A stretch of DNA of 64,000 nt, taken from assembly GCF_000698595.1 (NCBI RefSeq), contig NZ_JFHC01000006.1, positions 62,001 through 126,000 of the forward strand, in the 5' to 3' direction. The DNA is from Caballeronia glathei (GTDB lineage Bacteria > Pseudomonadota > Gammaproteobacteria > Burkholderiales > Burkholderiaceae). Shown here one piece after another: positions 16,010 to 24,347 of this stretch; positions within the stretch are counted from its first letter, which is position 1, and each line of letters starts with the position of its first letter. Below the pieces are notes generated by a model, which saw only the letters and a list, made by a program, of their open reading frames with translations, had not been told where the DNA came from and searched no databases. The translations under genes and the position numbers were made by a program.

Positions 16010-16482
16010 GACTCGTCAACACGTTAATGGCCGCGGCGCTCGCATGCGGCTCGTCGTTCGCCTGCGCGCAGGCCGTGCAGTATGCGGGCGGAAAGGCGAC
16101 CTTCGACGGCAAGTGCGTCGTCTGCCATCAGGCGGGCGGCAAGGGCATGGACGGGCTCGCGCCGCCGCTCGTCGAGTACCCGGGCAAGTACGCCGGTTCC
16201 GACGATGGCCGCAAGCATCTCGGGCATACGCTGCTTTCGGGCATGTTCGGGCCGATCAAGGTCAAGGACAAGAACTACAACTTCAAGATGCCCGCGTTCG
16301 CCTCGCTCTCCGACGCGGAAATCGCCGACGTCCTGAACTATGTCGTGTTCGATCTGAACGCGCAGCACGGCAACGCGAAGCCTTTCGATGCCGCCGAGAT
16401 CAAGGCGCTGCGCGCGGCGCCCGTCGATGCATCCGCGGTGCATCAGCGCCGCGAGGGCGTCGTGAAGGGCCTCGGGCTATGA
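16006..16482 (+). CDS. Periplasmic monohaem cytochrome c (first)
   Basis: 158 residues; the start overlaps the light-chain stop (ATGA). A signal peptide (MRLVNTLMAAALACGSSFAC, cut near AQA) is followed by one haem site CVVCH at about residue 37 and a late Met region (YNFKMPAFASLSDAEIADVL) giving the probable sixth ligand. This is a class I cytochrome c. Its place directly after the TTQ subunit suggests that it takes electrons from the amine dehydrogenase, a job done by azurin or amicyanin in other systems. It ends 4 bases inside the second cytochrome gene. Confidence 0.85.
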   Translation: MRLVNTLMAAALACGSSFACAQAVQYAGGKATFDGKCVVCHQAGGKGMDGLAPPLVEYPGKYAGSDDGRKHLGHTLLSGMFGPIKVKDKNYNFKMPAFASLSDAEIADVLNYVVFDLNAQHGNAKPFDAAEIKALRAAPVDASAVHQRREGVVKGLGL

Positions 16483-16940
16483 AGCGGGCCGCCGTCGCCC
16501 TCGCCGCCGTGGCGGCGCTCGCCGCGGACATGGCCGGGCTCGCGCATGCAGAGAGCTACGACGCGGCCCGCGCGAAGGAGGGCTGGGTGCTCAACTGCAT
16601 GGGGTGCCACACGGCGGACGGCTCGGGCATTCCGGGCAAGGTGCCGGCGTTGCGCAATTCACTCGGCCACTTCGTCGGCATGCCCGAAGGCCGCGAGTTC
16701 GTGATGCGCGTGCCGGGCGCGGCCAACTCGGCCTTGAGCGACGCGGAGCTCGCCAACGTACTGAACTGGGTGCTCGACACGATGAATCCGGCAACACGCC
16801 CCGTCGCGTTCAGGCCCTACACCGCGGAAGAAATAGCGGCGCACCGGAGGCCCGCGCTCACCGACGTCGCGAAGACGCGCGCGGGCCTCGTGAAAAGACT
16901 GCAGGCGAACGGCATCACAGCCGTCCCTGAACATTACTAG
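16479..16940 (+). CDS. Periplasmic monohaem cytochrome c (second)
   Basis: 153 residues from the ATG at 16479, overlapping the previous stop. A signal peptide ends at AHA (residue ~23). It has one haem site CMGCH near residue 40, and VMRVPGAANSALSDAELANV supplies the usual C-terminal class I helix; the axial Met is probably Met76 (REFVMRVPG). Similarity to the upstream cytochrome is limited to the fold, so this is not a recent duplication. It probably forms a two-step electron relay with the upstream cytochrome to the terminal oxidase. A small cytochrome c also follows aauA in other aau clusters. Confidence 0.82.
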   Translation: MKRAAVALAAVAALAADMAGLAHAESYDAARAKEGWVLNCMGCHTADGSGIPGKVPALRNSLGHFVGMPEGREFVMRVPGAANSALSDAELANVLNWVLDTMNPATRPVAFRPYTAEEIAAHRRPALTDVAKTRAGLVKRLQANGITAVPEHY

Positions 16941-16958
16941 GAAAGAAGAGGAGACACG

Positions 16959-18473
16959 ATGACGGACCAGAACACCCAGCATCCGCTCGCGATGCTCGAT
17001 TCGACGCGCGCGTTCATTGCCGCGCCCAGGCGCATGCTGATCGACGGCGAGTGGCGCGAGAGCGAGACCGGCGAAACGATCGACGTGATCAATCCCGCCG
17101 ACGCCAGCGTGCTGTGCCGCGTGCCGGGCGCGAGCGAGCGCGACGTGGACCTCGCGGTGCGCGCCGCACGCCGCGCCTTCGACGACTCCGCCTGGTCGCG
17201 CATGAAGCCGACCGACCGCGAGCGCCTGCTGCTCCGCGCCGCCGATGCGATCGAAGCGCACGCTCGCGAATTCGCGGAGCTCGAAGCGCTCGACAACGGC
17301 AAGTCGGCGGCGGTGGCCGAAGCGCTCGACGTGTCGATGGCGGCGCAGTGCTTTCGCTACATGGCGGGCTGGGCGACGAAGATCGAGGGCAGCACCGTCG
17401 ATGCGTCGATTCCCTATAGCCCGTCGAATGCGTACTTCGGCTATACGAGGAAGGAAGCCGTGGGCGTGGTCGGCGCGATCATTCCGTGGAACTTCCCGCT
17501 CCTCATGGCCGCATGGAAACTCGCGCCGGCGCTCGCGGCGGGCTGCACGGTGGTGCTGAAGCCCGCCGAGGATACGCCGCTCTCGGCGCTGCGCCTCGGT
17601 GAACTGCTTCAGGAGACGGGCTTTCCGGCCGGTGTCGTGAACATCATCACCGGCTACGGCAGGACCGCAGGCGCCGCGCTCGCGAAGCACCCGGGCCTCG
17701 ACAAGATCGCGTTCACCGGCTCGACGCCGACCGGCAAGGCGATCGGCCACGCCGCGCTCGACAACATGACGCGCATGTCGCTAGAACTCGGCGGCAAGTC
17801 GCCGGTGATCGTGCTGCCGGATGTCGACATCGAAAGGGCAGCGGAGGGCGTCGCCAATGCGATTTTCTTCAACTCGGGGCAAGTGTGCACGGCGGGCTCG
17901 CGCGTCTACGTGCACGAGAAGGTGTTCGACCGCGTGATGGAACGTGTGGCCGCAATCGCGGATTCGATGAAGCTCGGGCCCGGCCTCGATCCGTCGACGC
18001 AGATCGGGCCGCTCGTCTCGGCGCGCCAGCTCGATCGCGTGCTGGGCTACATCGACGCGGGCCACGCCGAAGGCGCGCGTGCGATCGCAGGCGGTGCGCG
18101 CGGCGACGGCACGGGCTTCTTCGTGAAGCCGACGGTGCTCGTCGACACCGATCATTCGATGCGTGTCGTGCGCGAGGAGATCTTCGGGCCGGTGCTGGTC
18201 GCGATGCGTTTCAGCGATACCGACGCGGTCGTGAAGCAGGCCAACGACACGCCCTACGGCCTCGGCGCGAGCATCTGGTCGAACGATCTCGCACAGGTCC
18301 ACAAGCTCATCCCGCGCATCAAGGCGGGCACCGTGTGGGTCAATTGCCATTCGCTGCTCGACAACGCCGTGCCGTTCGGCGGCTTCAAGCAGTCGGGCTT
18401 CGGGCGCGAACTCGGCCGCGCGGCGCTCGACATGTACACCGAGACGAAATCGGTGCTGATCAATCATGCGTAA
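16959..18473 (+). CDS. NAD-dependent aldehyde dehydrogenase (phenylacetaldehyde dehydrogenase-like)
   Basis: 504 residues; GAAGAGGAG lies upstream of the ATG. All ALDH motifs are present: [20 protein letters not shown], the Rossmann [12 protein letters not shown], the general base in [11 protein letters not shown] and the catalytic Cys in [14 protein letters not shown], then EEIFGPVL and [15 protein letters not shown]. It would oxidise the aldehyde made by amine dehydrogenase (for example phenylacetaldehyde or an indole-acetaldehyde) to the acid in the cytoplasm. It is the seventh gene of the operon, 18 bases after the cytochrome and overlapping the porin gene by 8 bases. The precise substrate is inferred from context. 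Confidence 0.88.
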   Translation: MTDQNTQHPLAMLDSTRAFIAAPRRMLIDGEWRESETGETIDVINPADASVLCRVPGASERDVDLAVRAARRAFDDSAWSRMKPTDRERLLLRAADAIEAHAREFAELEALDNGKSAAVAEALDVSMAAQCFRYMAGWATKIEGSTVDASIPYSPSNAYFGYTRKEAVGVVGAIIPWNFPLLMAAWKLAPALAAGCTVVLKPAEDTPLSALRLGELLQETGFPAGVVNIITGYGRTAGAALAKHPGLDKIAFTGSTPTGKAIGHAALDNMTRMSLELGGKSPVIVLPDVDIERAAEGVANAIFFNSGQVCTAGSRVYVHEKVFDRVMERVAAIADSMKLGPGLDPSTQIGPLVSARQLDRVLGYIDAGHAEGARAIAGGARGDGTGFFVKPTVLVDTDHSMRVVREEIFGPVLVAMRFSDTDAVVKQANDTPYGLGASIWSNDLAQVHKLIPRIKAGTVWVNCHSLLDNAVPFGGFKQSGFGRELGRAALDMYTETKSVLINHA

Positions 18474-19743
18474 GGACCATCCGATCGTGCGTATTGCAAG
18501 AGGCCCCGCAAGACAACCCGCAAGACGCTCCGCACGAGGCAACGCGAGGTACGGCATCGCCGCGGCGGCGCTGCTCGGCATCTCGACGTGCGCATCCGCG
18601 CAGAGTTCGGTGACGCTCTACGGCAGCGTCGATGCGGGGCTCACCTACACGACCAACCAGCAGTTCACGCGCGCGGACGGCACTGTCGGCTCGGGACACG
18701 GCTGGCAATTCACGGGCGGCAATCTGGTGCCGTCGCGCTGGGGCCTGCTGGGCGTCGAGGATCTCGGCGACGGGCTCAGGGCCACGTTCATGCTGGAGAA
18801 CAGCTTCTATACGGGCACGGGCAACTTCGTGCAGGGCGGGGCGCAGTTCAACCGGCAGGCGTGGGTAGGGCTCGCGAAAGACGGCTTCGGCACGCTGTCG
18901 CTCGGCCGCCAGTACGACTCGTATTCCGACTTCCTCGGGCCGTACGTGTCGAGCAACAACTGGGCGACGCTCTACGGCTCGCACATCGGCGACGTCGACA
19001 ACCTCAACGAGGCGTTCAACTTCAACAACGCTGTCAAATATGTGAGTCCGGACTGGAACGGCTTCACGCTCGGCGGCACGTACAGCCTCGGCGGCATCGC
19101 CGGCGATTTCGCGCAGAACCGCGGCTATTCGTTTGCCGCGACCTATGCGCGCGCGCCGGTGTCGTTCAGCGCGGGTTACCTGAACCTGCGCAACCCGCTC
19201 GATGCCGCGCTGGGCGGCAGCACCGGCTACATCGGCGACTTTGCGTGCAGCAACCCGTCGGCGCTCTACTGCCAGTTGCAGAACGCCGACGCCCTCAAGG
19301 CCTACGGGGCGGCTGCGTCCTACGCGATCGGACCGGCGACCATTGCGCTCACCTACACGCACAGCCTGCTCGATCACAGCCGCTACTTCGCATCGAGTGC
19401 GCAGCCGAACGGCCGCAACGTCGGCTTCGATATCGGCGAGCTGAACGTGACGTATGCGGTGTCGCCGTTCCTGCAGCTGGGCGCGGCGTACATCTACAAC
19501 GTCGCCAAGGTGGACGGCGGGTCGTCGACGCGATTTCACCAGGTGAACCTCGGCGCGAACTACGCGCTCTCGAAGCGCACGGCGCTCTATGGCGTGGCGA
19601 TCATGCAGAAGGCGACAGGGGCGGGCATCGGCATCGATCCGGTGACGGGGGCGGCCGCGAACTACGCGCAGATCCCGAACCTGCCGAACTCGAACAGCGA
19701 CCGGCAGTTGTCCGTGAGCCTCGGCGTGCGGCACAACTTCTGA
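18466..19743 (+). CDS. Outer-membrane porin, Burkholderia type
   Basis: 425 residues. An Arg-rich N-terminus leads into a signal peptide (YGIAAAALLGISTCASAQ), and the mature protein begins SSVTLYGSVDAGLTYTTN, the hallmark start of Burkholderiales 16-strand porins. Alternating beta-strand sequence continues to a C-terminal RHNF with terminal Phe, as needed for BAM insertion. The region SRWGLLGVEDLGDGLRATFM is also conserved. The start at 18466 overlaps the aldehyde dehydrogenase by 8 bases; a later start (for example ahead of YGIAAAALL) would give a more normal signal, so the first ~25 residues are uncertain. It may pass aromatic amines into the periplasm. Confidence 0.85.
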   Translation: MRKDHPIVRIARGPARQPARRSARGNARYGIAAAALLGISTCASAQSSVTLYGSVDAGLTYTTNQQFTRADGTVGSGHGWQFTGGNLVPSRWGLLGVEDLGDGLRATFMLENSFYTGTGNFVQGGAQFNRQAWVGLAKDGFGTLSLGRQYDSYSDFLGPYVSSNNWATLYGSHIGDVDNLNEAFNFNNAVKYVSPDWNGFTLGGTYSLGGIAGDFAQNRGYSFAATYARAPVSFSAGYLNLRNPLDAALGGSTGYIGDFACSNPSALYCQLQNADALKAYGAAASYAIGPATIALTYTHSLLDHSRYFASSAQPNGRNVGFDIGELNVTYAVSPFLQLGAAYIYNVAKVDGGSSTRFHQVNLGANYALSKRTALYGVAIMQKATGAGIGIDPVTGAAANYAQIPNLPNSNSDRQLSVSLGVRHNF

Positions 19744-19757
19744 CGGCGCGCTTCGCG

Positions 19758-20393
19758 TCACATGACGAGCAGCGCAAGGCCGCACAGGACGAGCGCTGCG
19801 CTCCACACCAGATCGACGTTGATCCAGCCCGTGCGCAGGAAACCCAGTCCGCCCGCGCGTCCGTAGACCATCATCGAGATCGCCGCGATCACGGCGAGCA
19901 TGGCGAGCGTATGGATCGTCAGCGCGATCGCGCCGAGCGGAAGCGCGCCGGCGGCGATTCGGCCGCCGGCGCCGCTCCCGGTGCACAGCGGCAGGAGCGC
20001 CGGGATCAGCATGAATCCGGCGCCATGCGCGCTCGACATCACGAACGACCACAGCGCGAGCCCCGCGAGACCGGTGCGCATGCCGACCGCCGGCCTGCCG
20101 CGATGCCCGCGCATCGCGCACCACACGCCCCAGCCGATCAGGAGCGCGCCGCACCCGCGGTTCAGGTAGGTGTGATTGACGAGCGAGCCGAGCGTGAGCA
20201 CGCCGGCGAGCACCAGCGCGACCGACGCCGCATGCCCGATCGCGATCGGCACGAGCGAGAGCAGCACCACGCGACGGCTGTGCGCGTAGAGCCCGAGCGC
20301 GACGGCGAAGAGCCAGCCCATCGCCGGATTGACGCCGTGGAAGGCGCCGAGGCCGGCGGCGCTGGCCCAGAGCGTGGCCGATGCGGTATCCAT
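19758..20393 (-). CDS. Polytopic membrane protein, partner of SBP56
   Basis: 211 residues from the ATG at 20393; longer in-frame starts lie inside the upstream gene. Six or so hydrophobic segments are visible. Conserved-looking histidines lie in or near the membrane: GLGAFHGVNPAMGWLF, VPIAIGHAASVAL and MSSAHGAGFMLIP. The pattern recalls NicO/HupE-type metal transporters, but I cannot assign the family firmly. It begins 20 bases after the stop of the SBP56/methanethiol oxidase gene on the same strand, so the two are probably co-transcribed. Supply of copper to the oxidase or handling of a sulfur product is possible. It faces the porin gene tail-to-tail, 14 bases away. Confidence 0.6.
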   Translation of the reverse strand: MDTASATLWASAAGLGAFHGVNPAMGWLFAVALGLYAHSRRVVLLSLVPIAIGHAASVALVLAGVLTLGSLVNHTYLNRGCGALLIGWGVWCAMRGHRGRPAVGMRTGLAGLALWSFVMSSAHGAGFMLIPALLPLCTGSGAGGRIAAGALPLGAIALTIHTLAMLAVIAAISMMVYGRAGGLGFLRTGWINVDLVWSAALVLCGLALLVM

Positions 20394-20412
20394 GAACGCA
20401 GTGCCGCGCCGG

Positions 20413-21807
20413 TTACGGGTAGCAATACGAATCGGACGAGCAATCGCCGCCTTGCAGCCGGATCTGGTGCGGCCGGTGTCCCTTCGGCCAGTCGATGAAG
20501 AAGTTCTTGTCGGCCGCGATCCCGCCCGAGGGGTCGGCATCGAGCTTGACCATCCAGCCGTCGATGCCCTCGGGGTAGAACTGCGTATCCACCGCGCCGT
20601 ACAGCGAATTCGTGAAATAGACGCGCCGTCCGTCGCGGCTTACTTCGACCATCTGCGGGCCGCCGTTCAGCTTGCCGTTCTTCGCACCCGGGTGCGTCTC
20701 GCGCGACACGATTCCGCCGATGCGCACCTTGCCCGTGAGCTTCGGCGCGAACGGGTCCGATACGTCGTACTGAAGCAGGTCGCCCGTGCCCCAGCACGAC
20801 ACATAGAGGAAGCGGTCGTCCATCGAGAGATCGATGTCGGAGACGAGCGGCGGCACCGCGCCGAAGCCCTTGAGGAGCGGCGGAAGCAGATCGGCGTGGG
20901 CGGGTTCGGCGGGAATGTCGATCACTTTTTTCACGGCCCACTTGTCCTTGTCGCGATACCAGGTCCAGATCGACGACGACAGGTCCTTCAGGCTGATCAC
21001 GCAGTTCACGAAGCCGTAGGGCTTGGTGGGATCGTGCGCGGGGCGCAGTTCGAAGACGAGCTGGTACTCGTCGCCGAAGTCGATTTCCTGCAGGTGCTTG
21101 CGCCGCGTCAGGTCCCAGAAGTGCAGCTTCCGGCCGTATTTCGCGCCGAGCAGGATTTCGGGCACGAGGCCGTCCTCGAAGGTGTCGGGCGTGCCCCATT
21201 CGCTCGTGACGAGCGTGTCGTAGGCGAGATGCCACCAGCCGTCGTAGGCGAGCTGCTGCGGGCCGCGATCGACCTCCCAGCGTCCGAGCGGATCGAAGCT
21301 CTGCTGGTCGAGCATCAGCACGCCGCCGGGCGCCTTGCCTTCGGCGTTGCCGAGCGCCGTCACGTAGATCCCGCCCGGGCCGCAGTGCACCGTGTGCGGC
21401 CGCGTGTAGCCCGTCTTCTCCGCGAGTTCGGCGGGCTCGATCACCTTGACGATCTTGGGCTGCTTCGGATCGGGCTGCGTATCGAGGATATGGATGCGCG
21501 ACGAACGCAGGCCCGGCACGATCAGATAGCGCCGCTCGACGTGCGGATGCGGCGCATTCGGGCACAGGCACGACGAGCACGCGTTCCAGCCGAAGTGATG
21601 CAGTTCGTCGCCGATATTGGGCATCGGCACCTGGCCGACGATCTGCGTGTAGTTTGCCGACTGCGGGTCGACGTCCACGACGGCGAGGGCGTCGGGCTGC
21701 TGCCGCTGTGGATCGAACGTGGCGACGTAGGCGAGTGTCTCGGGCGGCGCTTTCGCGGCCAGCCGCGGTGACGGGTAGAAGCTGGGGTCCGGTCTCCATG
21801 TCGCCAT
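20413..21807 (-). CDS. Selenium-binding protein 56 family (methanethiol oxidase)
   Basis: 464 residues from the ATG at 21807, with GGAG 8 bases upstream. Family motifs include LAYVATFDPQ, the Cys/His segment ELHHFGWNACSSCLCPN, RPHTVHCGPGGIYVTALG, SEWGTP and a late cluster with DIDLSMDDRFLYVSCWGTGD. SBP56 homologues in bacteria are copper-dependent methanethiol oxidases, turning methanethiol into formaldehyde, H2S and H2O2. No signal peptide is seen, unlike the exported oxidase of methylotrophs, so the location may be cytoplasmic. Neighbouring SCO1 and MauG genes known from other methanethiol oxidase operons are absent. Confidence 0.85.
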   Translation of the reverse strand: MATWRPDPSFYPSPRLAAKAPPETLAYVATFDPQRQQPDALAVVDVDPQSANYTQIVGQVPMPNIGDELHHFGWNACSSCLCPNAPHPHVERRYLIVPGLRSSRIHILDTQPDPKQPKIVKVIEPAELAEKTGYTRPHTVHCGPGGIYVTALGNAEGKAPGGVLMLDQQSFDPLGRWEVDRGPQQLAYDGWWHLAYDTLVTSEWGTPDTFEDGLVPEILLGAKYGRKLHFWDLTRRKHLQEIDFGDEYQLVFELRPAHDPTKPYGFVNCVISLKDLSSSIWTWYRDKDKWAVKKVIDIPAEPAHADLLPPLLKGFGAVPPLVSDIDLSMDDRFLYVSCWGTGDLLQYDVSDPFAPKLTGKVRIGGIVSRETHPGAKNGKLNGGPQMVEVSRDGRRVYFTNSLYGAVDTQFYPEGIDGWMVKLDADPSGGIAADKNFFIDWPKGHRPHQIRLQGGDCSSDSYCYP

Positions 21808-22051
21808 GATTCGTCTCCGCTTGCGTGGTGCTTGCACTATAGGACACACGGCCCGGATGCGCGGGTCCATGGCCCGGACAATTCAGGAATCAGGCGGTGC
21901 GGCGAGGCGGGTTAGTACGGTGCTGAATAGCGGGCGGGAGGGGCGGGCGCCGCTCTCGCGGCGGAACTGCAATAAATGCGCCGGTGCGGCTGGAGTTAAT
22001 TTCACGCTCACCTAAAATGTAAGCATGGTCCTGACCTCGGAGGAGGCTGCC

Positions 22052-22231
22052 ATGACCGAGTCGATGATCAGCCTGGTAGTTGGTATCGTCGTGGTGCTCT
22101 GTATTGCGGCCGTGCTCATCACCCGCCGCAGGAGCGAGTTGAAGGCGCAAGGCAAAACCGAAGCCGCACCGAAGGCGCGCTGGCTGGACACGCATCCGCT
22201 TCGCGACTGGTGGATGCGTCACAGGCACTGA
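22052..22231 (+). CDS. Small single-pass membrane protein
   Basis: 59 residues starting at the ATG at 22052, with GGAGGAGG (22039-22046) five bases upstream; an in-frame ATG at 22025 precedes that site and is disfavoured. The hydrophobic segment SMISLVVGIVVVLCIAAVLI is followed by RRR and a Lys/Arg/Trp-rich C-terminal tail (WLDTHPLRDWWMRHRH), giving an N-out, C-in topology. A strong terminator follows at 22259. No family is recognised; small basic-tailed membrane proteins of this sort are common but mostly uncharacterised. Confidence 0.65.
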   Translation: MTESMISLVVGIVVVLCIAAVLITRRRSELKAQGKTEAAPKARWLDTHPLRDWWMRHRH

Positions 22232-22258
22232 GCGCCGTTGAGCGCTGCCCGCTCGACC

Positions 22259-22291
22259 CGCCGCCGCGCCACGCCGGCGGCGTTGTTTTTT
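22259..22291 (+). terminator. Rho-independent terminator
   Basis: CGCCGCCG (22259-22266) pairs perfectly with CGGCGGCG (22275-22282) around an 8-base loop, and TTGTTTTTT follows. It ends the transcript of the small membrane protein gene at 22052-22231 and may also separate it from the convergent gene at 22324. Confidence 0.8.
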
Positions 22292-22323
22292 CCGGGGCGC
22301 GCCGGGCGCAGCGTCCGCTTGCG

Positions 22324-22641
22324 CTAGCGCCTGAGCCCCTTCATGACCTCCGCTTCCATCGCGGCGTGCAGTTCCTCGCTGGCTTCGATCGGGTCCATCG
22401 TCTCGTCGATGAAAGCCGACGCACGTTCGGCCGCCGCGCGGGTTTCGTCGTCGGAGTCTTCGTCGACGAGATCGTCTTCCGGCGGGGGTTCGAGCATGTC
22501 CTTGAGCATCGCCTGCAGTTCCGGGGTATCCCACGGTTCGCCGTGCTGCTTCTTCTTCTTGATGTAGTGCCGCACTTCGGCGTCCTGCTCGGCGGTCAGG
22601 GGAAGCCCGCGAAAGGTGCGATTGGCGTCGATGTCGGGCAT
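22324..22641 (-). CDS. Conserved hypothetical acidic protein
   Basis: 105 residues. A basic N-terminal half (GLPLTAEQDAEVRHYIKKKK) is followed by a strongly acidic stretch (EPPPEDDLVDEDSDDETRAA) and a helical end (SEELHAAMEAEVMKGLRR). GAAAC-CAGGAGAAACGCC gives a good ribosome-binding site (AGGAG) ahead of the ATG at 22641. No catalytic motif, signal peptide or membrane segment is seen. I do not recognise a family; soluble helical, possibly a regulatory or protein-binding protein. Confidence 0.6.
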   Translation of the reverse strand: MPDIDANRTFRGLPLTAEQDAEVRHYIKKKKQHGEPWDTPELQAMLKDMLEPPPEDDLVDEDSDDETRAAAERASAFIDETMDPIEASEELHAAMEAEVMKGLRR

Positions 22642-22775
22642 GGCGTTTCTCCTGGTGTTTCGCCCTCAAGTTTAGCGCTGTTGCCTCGCGCGCGGACAGA
22701 TGCGCACCGCGCGAGAGGCCGCGCGGCCCCGCAGGCCCCCTTGCGCATTACCCGCGGTCATAAGCCGGGCATCCT

Positions 22776-23267
22776 TCATGACGAACGGGTCTTAACGGAG
22801 AGCGGCGGCAGCCTGCGCGCGACCGGCGTTGCCTTGACGATCGCCGTGCTCGTTTCGGCGCGCTCGGTGATCTTCGAGAGGATCGCGTCGAGATGCTCGA
22901 TCGACTGAAGGAAGAGGCGGCAGATGAAGCAGTCGTCGCCCGTCACCTTGTCGCATTCGACGAATTCCGGAATGCGCCGGATCTCCTCTTCGACGAGATG
23001 CAGTTGCCCCGGCATCGGCTTCACGCGCACGATCGCCTGCAGCGTGTAGCCGAGCGCGCGCGGATCGATGCGCACGGCGAAGCCCTGAATCACGCCCTGC
23101 GACTCCAGCCGCCGGATGCGCTCCGCCGTGCTCGGCGCGGACAGGCCGACGCGCCGCGCGAGTTCGCTCACCGCGATGCGGCCGTCGTCGGCGAGAACGG
23201 CGATCAGTTCGCGGTCGATGTCGTCGATCGTGGCGACGCCGGGCGGGAGGGAAAGGCTTTTTGGCAT
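22776..23267 (-). CDS. Lrp/AsnC-family transcriptional regulator
   Basis: 163 residues from the ATG at 23267; the frame is open far upstream without coding sense. The N-terminal winged helix is evident from IDDIDRELIAVLADDGRIAV, then SELARRVGLSAPSTAERIRR (recognition helix). The C-terminal RAM ligand domain follows (ALGYTLQAIVRVKPMPGQL; CDKVTGDDCFICRLFLQSIE). Lrp-like proteins bind amino acids and control their export or breakdown. It is divergent from an EamA-family exporter with 111 bases between them, and a perfect palindrome lies there at 23303-23318, so it most likely controls that exporter and itself. Confidence 0.88.
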   Translation of the reverse strand: MPKSLSLPPGVATIDDIDRELIAVLADDGRIAVSELARRVGLSAPSTAERIRRLESQGVIQGFAVRIDPRALGYTLQAIVRVKPMPGQLHLVEEEIRRIPEFVECDKVTGDDCFICRLFLQSIEHLDAILSKITERAETSTAIVKATPVARRLPPLSVKTRSS

Positions 23268-23302
23268 GATGAGCTTGAAAACGGAAGGTAAAAGCGCGCG
23301 CT

Positions 23303-23318
23303 TGCCTAAGTTTAGGCA
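23303..23318. promoter_or_regulatory. Palindromic operator candidate between Lrp and EamA genes
   Basis: TGCCTAA (23303-23309), two-base spacer GT, TTAGGCA (23312-23318): perfect 7-base arms. It is the only obvious dyad in the 111-base divergent promoter region and is a likely binding site for the Lrp-type regulator. Confidence 0.5.
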
Positions 23319-23378
23319 TGGTTTCGGGCCGCCGGTGCCGATAAACTGAATCGCATCGAACCACGCGTCAAGACCGCC

Positions 23379-24278
23379 ATGACCACAGATGAAACGCGCC
23401 GCGGCGCAATCGAAATGAGCCTCGCGATGCTGATGTCCGGCACGATCGGCTGGCTCGTCGTGTCCTCCGGGCAGACGCCGTTCAACGTGGTGTTCTTTCG
23501 CTGCGTGTTCGGCGGCGCCACGCTGCTCGTGGTGTGCGCCGCGCTCGGCATGCTGCGCCGGCAGCTCTTTTCGTGGCGCATGCTGCTCCTGGTCGCGGCG
23601 GGGAGCGTCGCGATCGTCGGCAACTGGGTGCTGCTCTTCGCCGCCTATTCGCGCGCCTCGATCTCGATGGCGACCACCGTCTACAACACGCAGCCGTTCA
23701 TGCTCGTCGCGCTCGGCGTGCTCGTGCTGCGCGAGCGCGTGACGATGTCGGCGATCGCGTGGCTCGGGGTCGCTTTCATCGGGCTCGTCATGGTGGTGCG
23801 CGTGGAGCCCGCGGTGCTCGCCGTGCCGGGGCAATATCTCGAAGGCATCGCGTTCGCGCTCGGCGCCGCGCTCCTCTACGCCATTTCGTCGATCATCACC
23901 AAGCGCCTGAAGGGCACGCCGCCGCACCTGATCGCGATGCTTCACGTGGGCCTCGGCATCGTCATGCTCGCGCCGTTCGTGCGCTTCGACCAGTTGCCCG
24001 CCAGCGCATCGGGCTGGATCGATCTCGTCGTGCTCGGCGTGGTGAACACGGGGCTCATGTACGTGCTGCTCTACGGCGCGATCCAGAAGCTGCCCACCGC
24101 GATGACGGGCGCGCTGTCGTTCATCTATCCGGTGGTGGCGATCGCGGTCGACTGGATCGCCTTCGGCCAGCGGCTCGCGTGGCCGCAGGTGGCGGGCGCC
24201 GCGCTGATCCTGCTCGCGGCGGCGGGCGTGAATCTCGGCTGGCGCATCGTGCCGGCGCGGCGGGCGCCGGCAGGCTGA
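23379..24278 (+). CDS. EamA/DMT-family exporter
   Basis: 299 residues with ten predicted membrane helices in two EamA repeats. Visible pieces are WLVVSSGQTPFNVVFFRCVF, the end of repeat one TVYNTQPFMLVALGVLVLRE, and the second copy SFIYPVVAIAVDWIAFGQRL. The RERVT and GQRLAWPQ loops are typical of drug/metabolite transporter exporters. Pairing with a divergent Lrp regulator usually marks an amino-acid or metabolite exporter induced by its substrate. Substrate unknown. The end lies 69 bases before rdgC. Confidence 0.85.
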   Translation: MTTDETRRGAIEMSLAMLMSGTIGWLVVSSGQTPFNVVFFRCVFGGATLLVVCAALGMLRRQLFSWRMLLLVAAGSVAIVGNWVLLFAAYSRASISMATTVYNTQPFMLVALGVLVLRERVTMSAIAWLGVAFIGLVMVVRVEPAVLAVPGQYLEGIAFALGAALLYAISSIITKRLKGTPPHLIAMLHVGLGIVMLAPFVRFDQLPASASGWIDLVVLGVVNTGLMYVLLYGAIQKLPTAMTGALSFIYPVVAIAVDWIAFGQRLAWPQVAGAALILLAAAGVNLGWRIVPARRAPAG

Positions 24279-24347
24279 AGCGGTCGCACGGGTTTCGGGA
24301 TGCGCCGCGCTCGGATAGAATGGCGCGCTTTGTCGCAGGCGCTCCCC

